Shown piece by piece: positions 5,191 to 5,209 of a stretch of DNA of 5,209 bases; position 1 is the first letter of the stretch; each line of letters begins with the position of its first letter. The notes beneath the pieces were generated by a model. That model was not told the origin of the DNA. It saw only the letters and a list, made by a program, of their open reading frames with translations, and did not search any database. The position numbers were made by a program, and so were the translations under genes. Origin of the DNA: Bifidobacteriaceae bacterium (GTDB taxonomy: Bacteria; Actinomycetota; Actinomycetes; Actinomycetales; WQXJ01); NCBI GenBank assembly GCA_031278675.1, contig JAITJY010000117.1:1-5209 (forward strand). The letters are read 5' to 3'.

Positions 5191-5209
5191 AGTTTCGTCG
5201 AGTGTTTCA
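5138..5209 (+). repeat. Iteron-like direct repeats CGAGTGTTTCAAT with 30-31 bp spacing
   Basis: The box CGAGTGTTTCAAT is perfect at 5168-5180. Its first 11 bases recur at 5199-5209, where the window ends. A degenerate copy, matching 10 of 13, is at 5138-5150. Start-to-start spacing is 30 and 31 bp, close to three helical turns. An inverted copy, matching 12 of 13, is at 5098-5110 inside the left arm of the palindromic element. A partial GAGTTTC lies between two copies (5190-5196). The array evidently continues to the right, so its full extent is unknown. Confidence 0.68.

Noticed and set aside
5088..5209. CRISPR array, because of the GTTTCAAT-like repeats
   Set aside because: The repeat-to-repeat distance is only 30-31 bp, one copy is inverted and the units are degenerate. 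A CRISPR would show identical repeats at about 60-75 bp spacing in one orientation.

Overview
This is a high-GC bacterial segment, most likely from an actinobacterium (Actinomycetota). That reading rests on the GC-rich third codon positions, a GTG-started oligoribonuclease of the ~210-residue actinobacterial length class, a tRNA without an encoded CCA, and TANNNT-type -10 boxes. I cannot place it to order or genus. Four genes are well supported: a UPF0114 (YqhA-like) membrane protein on +, a P2B (PMCA-type) Ca2+-ATPase on -, tRNA-Arg(TCT) on -, and oligoribonuclease (orn) on +.

Layout. Positions 1-276 are intergenic, with a 22-bp tandem duplication at the left edge and a terminator-like hairpin at 205-228. 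The UPF0114 gene (288-962, +) has a strong Shine-Dalgarno site and an unusual acidic EEEP-repeat N-terminus. It converges on the Ca2+-ATPase gene (1106-3928, -). The 143 bp between them are almost filled by a GGTTCGG/CTTCGG repeat array that runs up to the ATPase stop codon. Upstream of the ATPase on the same strand is tRNA-Arg(TCT) (4034-4106). Divergent from the tRNA is orn (4214-4849, +), which looks leaderless and ends in a pair of competing hairpins around its stop codon. From 4881 to 5087 I see no gene.

The right edge (5088-5209) is the most unusual part. A 23-bp near-perfect inverted repeat bounds a 103-bp palindromic element. A 13-bp box (CGAGTGTTTCAAT) within it recurs at 30-31 bp spacing and continues off the window. 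It could be a MITE or IS end, or an array of protein-binding iterons.

Functionally, the two convergent genes are both for membrane proteins: a Ca2+ exporter and a conserved four-helix protein of unknown function. orn and the tRNA gene are RNA-metabolism housekeeping genes. Nothing in the sequence shows that the four genes work as one system. The window looks like ordinary chromosome with a few notable repeat structures, not a defence or biosynthetic island.
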